Position numbers and translations under genes: made by a program. A stretch of 64,000 bases of DNA from Harmothoe impar (taxonomy: Eukaryota > Annelida > Polychaeta > Phyllodocida > Polynoidae), in NCBI GenBank assembly GCA_947462335.1, contig OX381714.1, forward strand, positions 34,620,025 through 34,684,024, written 5' to 3'. The number at the start of each line of letters is the position of its first letter. Within the stretch, counting starts at the first letter, position 1. Below the pieces are notes generated by a model, which was not told where the DNA came from, searched no databases, and saw only the letters and a program-made list of their open reading frames with translations. Shown piece after piece: positions 49,197-57,701 of the stretch.

Positions 49197-49439
49197 CCCC
49201 CCCTCCTCACATCCCCTCTTAATGGGCTGCATTCGAGCAAGCACCATGACGAAACATCAATATACCAAATTAGTGCTACAATAGTGACCAGCCACTCTAC
49301 CATTCTTATTATTATTACATACGAGTAGGGCATCTGACTTAACCTTCGATTATGTAAAAAAAACCACCAAGTTGTGAAATGCTTTGTCTTAGCCCTCCAC
49401 CGTGGTGTTTTAGATATGTTATGTGAAAGTGTCACATAC

Positions 49440-49477
49440 CTTATGACTGTGAGGCTGAAGACTGCGACTGAATAAGG
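49440..49477 (-). promoter_or_regulatory. First exon and TATA/CCAAT promoter of GST-E
   Basis: The minus strand reads GACCGACCTTATTCAGTCGC...CTTCAGCCTCACAGTCATAAG then a GTATGT donor (acatac 49434-49439). A TATATAAA element (plus-strand tttatata, 49501-49508) lies about 25-30 nt upstream, and a CCAAT box (plus-strand ccaat, 49513-49517) behind it. The start site is estimated. Confidence 0.6.
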
Positions 49478-50070
49478 TCGGTCTATGGCTGGCACGGGGG
49501 TTTATATAGTATCCAATAGTTCATCCAACAGATGCAATGATAAAAAAAACTGTGGGAATATAGGCCAGGACTATAGAATAGGGACAGTGGGGAGGGTGTT
49601 TGAGTGTGTGGGGGGCGGAGGGTGTAGGCCAAAGGCCCCCTGGTGCGAATGGTGTTGTACGCTTGGGAAGATAAAGGGGAAGAAGGGAACACCTGTGTGC
49701 AGGGTAGAGCTAACTAGAACAAGAATGACAAAAACGGGACTATAAATAAGCAACTTTATTCAAAACATCAGAAGCCTTGAGTGCACACAGTTAACCGGGC
49801 ATGTGCCGATCCGGGACAAACGCTATGAATAAGAATGCATCCTTTCGACATTAGGAGCGGCAAAAGACCCGATCCGAAAGGATTTACGGGGACGCGCCGG
49901 CCGCCGTCAGGTGAAACGCAGCTAGGGCAGTTTTTATGAGTCATTGGTATCCTGACTAGAAGCCGGCGGGCGAGCAGCCAACACGCCACGTGTATCATCC
50001 AATCCCCGCGCGAGCACGACACGACACCTGGCGGCCGAAACAGAAACATAAACATGATTAGTTAAGGCAA

Positions 50071-50896
50071 CCCAGCTAACAAAAAAACGTTTACATTACC
50101 AGGATTTAACGTTTGTAAAAGGTTTGCAAACGTTTGCAAAAACGTAAATAGAACGTTTTTTTAACGTAAAAACGTTGACACTAAATAACGTTTTTATAAC
50201 GTTACAGTCAAACGTTTGTCTGTAACGTATTATGAACGTTTTTCTAACGTTTTTCCCATAAGAAAACAAACTATAACTAGGTATGAGCGCAGGTGAAACG
50301 TTGAAGTTGTTCAAACATTCTTTTACCGTCATTTAACAATTGAAATAATGTCCATTTCATGGATTCTATTCAAACTGTCCCAAAATATTAATTACACTTT
50401 ATATTAGCTCATTACGTTTTGCCCACATGTATAAACCCATTACAAAATAGAAACTATGCTATCCCATTGGGGATCGATCCACCAACCCTTGGATGGAGAG
50501 TCCCCTGCTCTACAACCTGAGCTAATCGGGCAACTACTTTTAAAAGGTAGATGGACTATAGAGATTAATATAAGTGGATTCGACTGCATGAGATTCAAGT
50601 TAAACTATGGCCTTTAGCTGGCCTCAATATGACCAATGTCTTTATGGGAAGACAATTTAAAGACAATTTAGAGTAAACAAGGCCACCCCTCTGTCTCTGT
50701 CTCTGTCCCTCTGTCTCTATCTGTCTGTCTCTGTCTCTCCCTATCGCTCTCCCTCTCCCAAACCTATTCCAAACCTTTTCTAGACATTTAAAAAACGTCC
50801 TACAGAAACGTTTTAGGGTAACCTTGTCCAAAGGTTTTCTTCCAAACCTGGTAGAAACGTTTGCAAACGTTTGGAAAACGTTTGTTGTTAGCTGGG
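50071..50896. mobile_element. 826-bp CCCAGCTAACA TIR element with a tRNA-like module
   Basis: Ends CCCAGCTAACAAAAAAACGT and AACGTTTGTTGTTAGCTGGG. Many AACGTTT and TTTGCAAACG motifs, and a CTGTCTCT microsatellite. A tRNA-like block at 50463-50533 (minus) has TAGCTCAGGTTGTAGAGC as D-arm/A-box and GGTGGATCGATCCCC as T-arm, with a 7-nt anticodon-like loop reading CTC. It interrupts a GC-rich region. Confidence 0.8.
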
Positions 50897-51040
50897 AAGG
50901 CTCGTCCCACATTATGCACATGTCGGCAAGGTCCAATAAAAAGGAGGGAAGACCCCCCCCCCACCCTATGCTAATAACTAATGGCGGTATATAATCGCCC
51001 GTAAGGCCCGGAGAGAGCAGAGAGAGAGGGAGAAGGAGAT

Positions 51041-51475
51041 TTGCTGCATCTCGAAAATCTAGGGGAGTTTATAGGAATCAGGGGAATTATTTACATCCCT
51101 GGAGTTAGAAACCGGCGGCTCTCGACGGCCCCACTTTGGATCTATATTGGTAGAACGATTTATAATTCTAGGCAATGCCTCTATACGGCGAAGCGAACCC
51201 CGCCAGCGGAGTTATGCCTGCCGGAGTTAATAAGAGCCATATGCGCCCTCACCATCCGCGGTGAGCGGCTTTTGAGCTACGGGAAACAGCCTTGGCGGAG
51301 AATACTGGCGCGTGGCAGGGAAGCTGTCAACACCGCCGCAGCGGGAAAGCCCGCCGGCCCGCCTCCCGCTCAGGAAGGCCTCGGCCGCCACCCTACTGAG
51401 CGGCGGCTGGAGATAAAAGGGGAGCTGGTCCCCTCTGAAAGACCGAATATTAAGACATACTTCATGCCGGAGTGA
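51041..51475 (+). CDS. Hypothetical ORF, 144 aa
   Basis: An ATG-to-stop frame in GC-rich sequence, about 55 nt downstream of a TATA-like TATATAAT. The product is basic (many Arg), Pro/Ala rich in its second half (AAGKPAGPPPAQE), with no signal peptide, membrane segment or motif I recognise. The reverse strand also has a 91-codon ORF, so the length may simply reflect GC content. Confidence 0.2.
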   Translation: MLHLENLGEFIGIRGIIYIPGVRNRRLSTAPLWIYIGRTIYNSRQCLYTAKRTPPAELCLPELIRAICALTIRGERLLSYGKQPWRRILARGREAVNTAAAGKPAGPPPAQEGLGRHPTERRLEIKGELVPSERPNIKTYFMPE

Positions 51476-53035
51476 ATGATGAGAACGTAATATAATCAAC
51501 ACAACTGTCTACCTTCTAGGCCTGAAATACGTTTAGATCCTTTAGAGAAAACCAAATGGGTAAAACTTAAACATGGGAAATTACCTCTCTCTCTCCTTAC
51601 AATCACTTTATTTGCTCCCCTAGGGAATCTGCTCTCAGTAATATAGGTATCAATGCACGATATGATATGAATTAACTGGTGTTTATTGCAATCGGCCTGG
51701 AGACCAAGGCCTTAGGAAAGAGTCAGGGACAGGTACTTGTACCTGTCCAGGTGAGTACTCGAACATTCAGTTCACGCTGGAGGAACCTACATACTTGTCA
51801 CATTCCATGCATCGAAGGCCACATGCCACCTTGAGTTGCTCTGTTAGATAGGATAAAGAAAGATCATTGTTAGGTAGTTGTGATATACTAGTATTAGCTG
51901 AGGTTAGTAAGTAGTTAGCATCGATGTGTAAGTGCCGTTCACCTAGTCTAATGACCGTGTCCGTAATTGGAAGGCTTGCTTTAATATGAGAAAACTGAAA
52001 TGTCAATAAACAACCATGATATTCAAGAAGTAGTCGTACCTCATTTCACATGCTGGAGACGTCTCTATTTGTGTGCCTGGAGGCGCTCCTTATGGCGAGT
52101 TAAACTAGATCTACCTCTGAGACGAAATTAAGCTACCCCGTTTGGATCATTAATCCACTATTACAGACGTACAGTAAAAGTAATATAATTTAGACTGTTA
52201 TGACGAGGGCTGGAGAAGGAAGCCCATTATAGAGCCATGAGCATGATCAGTAACAGCTAATTCCCCATACATTAAATTAGCGCATTTCCACATAACTGGA
52301 CTTGGGGAATGGCTATTCCCTAAGACCGATGGTCAGAAACAGAAGTCGGACGCGGATCGGATAGAGCTCGTCGCGGATCACTGAAGACGAAGTTGAAGAC
52401 TTATTAAGACTTATAACCCACATAGGGAATAAGACATTTAGTGTAGAGACCACTGAACGCAACACATATATAATAGGTAATATAACGAACATCATAGGGT
52501 GCACAGTGTGAATGACCTGGGTAATAGAGCTCTATAGCTTTATACATCAAGAAATGTCATTCTTTTAGAAAGGCTGCTGTTGTATGTAGGTCCTACCTTT
52601 CTGAGGTTCAACTCAAACATTATATTAATCAGAATATTGATATTTGATATCAGCAACATAATTGTCCTGTGAGCATTCTGGTATGCCATGGTTGGTTGAT
52701 ATGTTTTAAATAAAGCTCCTCACTGCAAAGCAATGCACAGAGAAAAAAGTGAGCATCAGCTACACTCTCCCCATGGTCAGGCACTGCCTGCCTAAGGTGA
52801 GAGAGTCTGCAGGACTTTCGCGTCCATTATTAGGCATTAAAGCCTCAGTATCCTCGCATTTAGCCACACCTTTTTGCTCCTATAGCTTGCTAATTTGCAT
52901 TGTAAGACCCGCCTACATGTCACTACAGTTCAAGTTATGTAGGTCTGCAGTACGGATACTGTAGGCCTGCACACCTTGGGAGAGGCACTCCCTATATACC
53001 TTTAAGTGTTTGTTGTGATTATGGCCCTAGACCCC

Positions 53036-53470
53036 TATATTCGACATGGTGACATGGCCATTTCTTAAATCCGACATGGTGACATGGCCATTTCTTAAAA
53101 TCGACATGGGACATGGTCATGTAAGTGACATGGGACATGGGCTGTTTCTTAAATTCGACATGGGACATGGGCCTTAGTGACATGAGAAAAATTATTGGAG
53201 AGTGCATCAGAACACACTATTTCAAGTCTAGATATTCAAGATTTTCTTGGAGAGTGTTCCCCTGTTCTCTGCAGGAAGTGCAAGGAGCTTAGGCTCTAAA
53301 AATGCATCAGAATGCACCATTTTGGTTCTAAAAATGTCAAAATTCTCTTGCTGTGGGGTCTAATAAACAATATCACTTAGTGACACTAGTGACATGGGTT
53401 TTTCCTTAGTGACATGTGACATGGGCCTTTCTTAAAATAGACATGCGACATGGGGACCCCCCATCAAGGG
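53036..53470. repeat. Tandem GACATGG / TTTCTTAAAATCGACATGG repeats
   Basis: About five units at 53036-53180 and two more at 53390-53470. The minus strand reads as repeated MSHVDFKKWPCHH-like peptide, an artefact of the repeat. Same family as 23277-23480 in opposite orientation. Elsewhere in 51500-55060 I see no gene, only a partial hairpin MITE near 52740 and poly-C runs. Confidence 0.7.
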
Positions 53471-55067
53471 CCCCGTGATTACCCGCTGCACAGGAGAATG
53501 CCCTACACCGGGCCCTACCACCCACCCTGCCATGCCAGCACTACCGTGAAACTAGGCAGTAACAGCTTTCTCTGAGTCAGGGAGTGGGGCACACAACAAG
53601 GACTTATGCACCCCCCCTGCAACACCCTCATGCCTACCACGAACACCCCCCCCCCCCCCCCGCCCCTCACTCAGAGAAAGCAGTTACTACCAGGCCCGAC
53701 TACCAGGCCGGTGCCCATGCATGGTTATTGGAAGGGTCAGCTGTAGAACTGTGATGTGTATGAACGACTCTTGACCAAGGGCCTATTACATGGTGGAGGT
53801 GGGCATTGCAGTCATAGCTATAATAACATGCTTGAATGGGCAATCCATATGCCTCTATGCCCTTATAAGGTACATAGATTTGGAGGTAGGCAAAGAGGGA
53901 GGGGCACAAGGGTGTCACGGCAATGCCCTCTAGTGCTATCTGAGCATATTAAAACACGAGGATACTGGGGCTTTAAACAACAGTCATCAGGCTGACCCTC
54001 TTTTAATACATGGGGTCACCTAAAGTTAGGTCTACTCCGTTTTGAGAGTCAGCCTGATCCTTGGCAGGACAACATTTCTCATTGCATATCTTGAGTCAGC
54101 CCGGCATTCTCTCCATAGTCACGCAATACCTGACTCTGTGATAAGGGTCTGTTAGCCTGAGCCTTCTTTGTTTTCTACAAGGTGGGGACACAATGCAGTA
54201 TTGAACATAATGGTAGGGCATATAACACCATTTCTGTAGATTTGGAAGTTAAATACATTGAGATGCTGGGATCGCCTGTGACATAATCATGTTGGTACTT
54301 GTACCTTTTTGTTGCTGCATACCTAAATAACTGTTGGTCTGTCATAGCACACCCTTCCCAATTCAGAACAATATTATCATTTTGAATGAGATTTTTAAGT
54401 TAAGTGCTTCACTAAGGGGCTAATGAATATTAGACTAGAATCAGACACCGCTGGACTCTCGCGAAAGTTGGGCATTGCTGGACTCATATTGGCATGAAAG
54501 TCAAGCAATGCTGGACCCTCTATACAATCAGAGTCAGCCTGACTCACATGAAGTACTTCTGGCAACACATTCTTGACTGTGGCATGTAAGTCCAGCTGAC
54601 TCTTACTTTTCTCTTTGTGGACAGGTACACAGCACCATTAGTTTTATAGGATGTGCCAAAAAGGAAGAAACTGAAAGTTATCTAACAAGGGATTCTCCAG
54701 AGCCAGAAAGAAGAGACGTGGTGGACAAGAGGAGGAGAGGATGACAAGGGAAAGCTGGGATGTTATTTATTGAAAAAAAGAACTTCTGTCAAATGAATGA
54801 CAGCACTGTAATGCAACTCCCATAAGGGCAGCCCCATTGAGTTATCAGGCTCCATCCCCCAAACATTCTGCTGAAATGGTTGCTGGAAGGTCGCCCGTAC
54901 TTTGCAGCAGGGTTCTGTAGGGAACATCCATTTCCCTTGTCTGGTGACACTTAAGCTGAATACATTCTCAGCTCACCCTTTTGAACCTATTGGTGAGCTT
55001 GGTCCTGGCAAGCTGTTGGGCTCATTGCTGCTGTTTAGTTCCCAATTCCCTCTAAATATAACAATAT

Positions 55068-55385
55068 TGTAGCGGGAAGGAGCCGCTGCGGAGTCTGGAG
55101 CGCAGGAGTAGTTCGTCCGCCGCCCACCAGAGGGCGCCTCCGTAGCGAGCCCTATATTAGGGCGCGCTGCGGAGTCGTGCCTCAGTCTACTTTGGCTCAA
55201 GCTTGGCGACGGACGTACTCCCTGAGCTCCTAACTCCGCAGTTGGTCATAAGAACTGTCGATGTGCCTTATGTATAATTAATAACCTCTAGTCAAGCACT
55301 TTCCTGAATACAAGCCTTTATTCATAAACTGTCTGTGTTCTCGTGTTCCTTGCATTCCCCAGTCGGCCTTAGTCTTTCTATTACA
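55068..55385 (+). mobile_element. 5' LTR of a Ty3/gypsy-type retrotransposon
   Basis: Begins TGTAGCGGGAAGG and ends TTCTATTACA, the TG...CA borders of an LTR, 318 bp. A TATATTAG element near 55152 could be the promoter. It contains two exact GCGGAGTC motifs (55088, 55169) and an AACTCCGCAG. Immediately downstream is a TGG-starting primer-binding site. The 3' LTR must lie beyond the window, so the borders could not be confirmed by comparing both LTRs. Confidence 0.75.
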
Positions 55386-55386
55386 G

Positions 55387-55404
55387 TGGTGACAAGCGGT
55401 TTAA
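55387..55404 (+). other. Primer-binding site
   Basis: TGGTGACAAGCGG starts one base after the LTR end. TGG is complementary to the CCA end of a tRNA, as in Ty3/gypsy elements whose post-LTR sequence is TGGYGNC. The primer tRNA species was not determined. Confidence 0.65.
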
Positions 55405-55431
55405 AAAGACAGCAAATCACGCCCGGAGAAG

Positions 55432-57666
55432 ATGGAGGGACGAAGGTCATTAGGGTTGGCATCGGCGAATCTGGAGGAGAGGATGAGGGACTTTGAGGAG
55501 GTGGAAGAAGTAGATGTGGGAGAGAACGTGTACCTCCGGACTCCGCAGAGGAAGGTAGAGGGAAGAGCAGAGAATGGGGGACCCAGAAGTCTTCAGGAGA
55601 CGGTCAAACCACCTCCAGGCTTTCCACAAGGACCAGAAACGGAGGAAGGAAAAGAGGAGGAGGAAATGCGGAGAGCTGCGGAGTCACAACGACAATGGGT
55701 GATGAAGTGGAGATCCGAGGAGGCCGAGAGAATCGGCAGAATGGAGAGAGAAAGGCAGCTCCAGAACGAGAAATGGGAGGAGATGGCAAAAGCATTCAAA
55801 GAAAAAGAGAGGTCCTGCGGAGTAGCAGACGAAGGAAGGAGGATATGGGCACCAAGAGAGGACGAGGGGAGTCTAGAAGGGAGAGAAAGTGCGGATACTG
55901 TACCATGGGCGCCGGAGGAGGAGGTGGCGGCGGAGGTAAACAAAGTTACCAAGGAAACCGTCCCGCTCTCGCGGTCAGCGCGGGATCTCGCGGGAGAGGA
56001 GTGCGGAGTCGACTCCGCAGCAGGAAACGGAGTCGAGGGAAGGGGAGGAAACGGGGCCACCCCCACGGGACATGAGTACATCCTACAGGAGGTGCGGGCG
56101 AGGATGAAGGAGATGGCCTTGGTGAAGGAAAATAGGAGGATAGAGGAGTCAAAGAAGGAAGTGGCTAGGGAAGTGGAAGCTTTGCGAATAGCCACGGAAA
56201 GGGAGGAAGAGAGGAGAAGGGGGGAAAGGGAAGAGATCAGCAGGATAGAGGCCAAAAGACGGGCTGAGATTAGGGAAGGGGCCGCAGCCCTGGAGGCAGA
56301 GAGGAAACGCATGGAGGCGGAGAGAGTGGAAAGGGCGGAGGAGGACGCCATGAGGGCGGAGTCGGTGCGGAGAGAGATAGCAAAGGTAGAAGCAGCTAGA
56401 GAGGAAGTAGCCAGGAGGGAAGCAGCGTATAGGGCGGCTATAGCAGCTGAAGTGCAGGGGCAAAGTGGGGCCACCATCAACCAAGGGGGTTATGCGGGAG
56501 TGTCCACGGAGCCGGCGGAAAGAGAATGGGGGACGGGGTACGCAGAGTCCAAGCCGCAAGTGGACCCTCAAGTGGCAAATCCGGGGGGTATACAGCCGTT
56601 GGTTTCAGCTACATACATGGGGGGAGGCCCACCAGGCGGGGGGGACGCAATGGAATGGAAACCACAAGGTTACCAGCTGAATGCGCAGAAGTACCTGTCA
56701 CCAAATGCGGCTGGGTCAGTGACGGCGACGACACCGGGGGCAGGGAAAGGATTGCAGCAGGAAGGGAGCTGGGGCAGGAAGCCGGTGAAACCAGTCTACA
56801 TGCCTGGGAAGTTCGACGGCCAGACACACCTTTCGGAATACCTGTCTCACTTCGATCTGTGTTGTACAGCGAACAGCTGGGACGAAACCACGGCCGGGGT
56901 ATTCCTCGGGCTAAGCCTGACAGGGGTAGCAAGACGTCTTCTGTCGGGGATAGAACCAGGAGCGGAGGGAGGATACAGGAAACTGAGAGCAGCGCTCGTC
57001 GCGAGGTTCCAGCCCCCTAACCAGGCCGCCAGATACAAGGCCATACTAAAGGGCAAGGAGAGGAACAAGGGGGAATGCCTCCAAACACATGCGGAGGAAG
57101 TAGAGAGGTACACAAGGCTGGCGTACCCACTGGCGGACATGGCTACGGTAGACGTTATGGCAAAGGACCACTTCGTGGACTCCTTGAAGGACATCCAGAT
57201 GCAAATGTGGGTACACCAATCGTCGGCTACTACCCTCTCCCAGGCGGTACAAGTGGCTTTGCATGCAGAAGCCTGCATGCGGCCGCACGGCTCAGCACAG
57301 AATGTCCGGGCCACGGGCCAAACAATGGGAGAAGAGCTCAAGTCCATGCGGGAGGATGCCGTAAAGGAGAGGGAAGAGAACGCCAAATTCCGGGAGGCCA
57401 TGAAGGCCGCACTAGGGAAACCGGCTAGCTCCTCCTCTTCCTCATCGTCATACAAGGGGGGAGAAAGAACAAACCGACCGAGAAAGGACCGGCTGCCGAT
57501 GTCCGAGATCCGATGCTACCACTGTGCCGCGTTGGGACACCAAAGGAGTAGCTGCCCCAGATGGAGGGACGAGATAGCCGCAGCTGACGCAAGGGAGGCA
57601 AGCGGGAGCGCAGCGGGAGGAACCGCCTCCGCGCCGGCCATCATTCCACAGCCGGCGGAAAACTAA
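55432..57666 (+). CDS. gag: Ty3/gypsy retrotransposon Gag (744 aa)
   Basis: Structural polyprotein of the element. Residues about 1-350 are extremely charged and predicted coiled coil (long Glu/Arg/Lys/Ala runs), an unusually long N-terminal arm. About 460-640 is a retrotransposon Gag/capsid-type helical domain (FDGQTHLSEYLSHFDLC, GYRKLRAALVARFQPP, DHFVDSLKD). A zinc knuckle of C-x2-C-x4-H-x4-C form (CYHCAALGHQRSSC) is at about 694-707. The ATG is in a good context (AGAAGATGG), 46 nt after the LTR. The frame is open throughout, suggesting a young copy. It ends TAA at 57664-57666; pol is in the -1 frame relative to it. Confidence 0.9.
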   Translation: MEGRRSLGLASANLEERMRDFEEVEEVDVGENVYLRTPQRKVEGRAENGGPRSLQETVKPPPGFPQGPETEEGKEEEEMRRAAESQRQWVMKWRSEEAERIGRMERERQLQNEKWEEMAKAFKEKERSCGVADEGRRIWAPREDEGSLEGRESADTVPWAPEEEVAAEVNKVTKETVPLSRSARDLAGEECGVDSAAGNGVEGRGGNGATPTGHEYILQEVRARMKEMALVKENRRIEESKKEVAREVEALRIATEREEERRRGEREEISRIEAKRRAEIREGAAALEAERKRMEAERVERAEEDAMRAESVRREIAKVEAAREEVARREAAYRAAIAAEVQGQSGATINQGGYAGVSTEPAEREWGTGYAESKPQVDPQVANPGGIQPLVSATYMGGGPPGGGDAMEWKPQGYQLNAQKYLSPNAAGSVTATTPGAGKGLQQEGSWGRKPVKPVYMPGKFDGQTHLSEYLSHFDLCCTANSWDETTAGVFLGLSLTGVARRLLSGIEPGAEGGYRKLRAALVARFQPPNQAARYKAILKGKERNKGECLQTHAEEVERYTRLAYPLADMATVDVMAKDHFVDSLKDIQMQMWVHQSSATTLSQAVQVALHAEACMRPHGSAQNVRATGQTMGEELKSMREDAVKEREENAKFREAMKAALGKPASSSSSSSSYKGGERTNRPRKDRLPMSEIRCYHCAALGHQRSSCPRWRDEIAAADAREASGSAAGGTASAPAIIPQPAEN

Positions 57667-57670
57667 AACC

Positions 57671-57698
57671 GACCCTAGACAATGGCCAGTCTAGGGTC
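57671..57698 (+). promoter_or_regulatory. Perfect hairpin at the gag-pol junction
   Basis: GACCCTAGAC (57671-57680) and GTCTAGGGTC (57689-57698) form a perfect 10-bp stem with an 8-nt loop. It lies 4 nt after the gag stop and 3 nt before the pol ATG (57702). The pol frame is open upstream of its ATG across the gag stop. GGAAAAC (57657-57663) precedes the stem by 7 nt, the spacing of -1 frameshift signals, though this heptamer is not a canonical slippery one. It may instead aid reinitiation at 57702. Confidence 0.6.
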
Positions 57699-57701
57699 GA
57701 C

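Larger units (their letters stand above)
49745..51500. other. GC-rich island of unknown origin
   Basis: Apart from the MITE at 50071-50896 this stretch is markedly richer in G+C than its surroundings. The minus strand has a 95-codon ORF (49768-50055) ending shortly before an AATAAA (plus tttatt near 49756). The plus strand has TATATAAT near 50986, a GAGAGAGCAGAGAGAG stretch and a 144-codon ORF (51041-51475). No domain recognised in either ORF. A decayed retroelement (LTR-like part) or a small unknown gene are both possible. Confidence 0.35.

Noticed and set aside
50463..50533. Functional tRNA gene
   Set aside because: The D-arm and T-arm look good but the acceptor and anticodon stems pair poorly and it lies inside a TIR element; treated as a tRNA-like module.
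53019..53207. Repetitive MSHVDFKK-like ORF as a protein
   Set aside because: Tandem DNA repeat readable in several frames and present in both orientations elsewhere; no start or stop context of a gene.
55593..56480. 295-codon minus-strand ORF opposite gag
   Set aside because: It is the mirror of the Glu/Arg/Ala-rich coiled-coil codons of gag. Ser/Leu-rich composition and no motifs; a shadow frame.
57657..57663. GGAAAAC as a confirmed -1 slippery site
   Set aside because: It does not fit the X-XXY-YYZ rule, so I report only the hairpin and spacing, not a proven frameshift signal.
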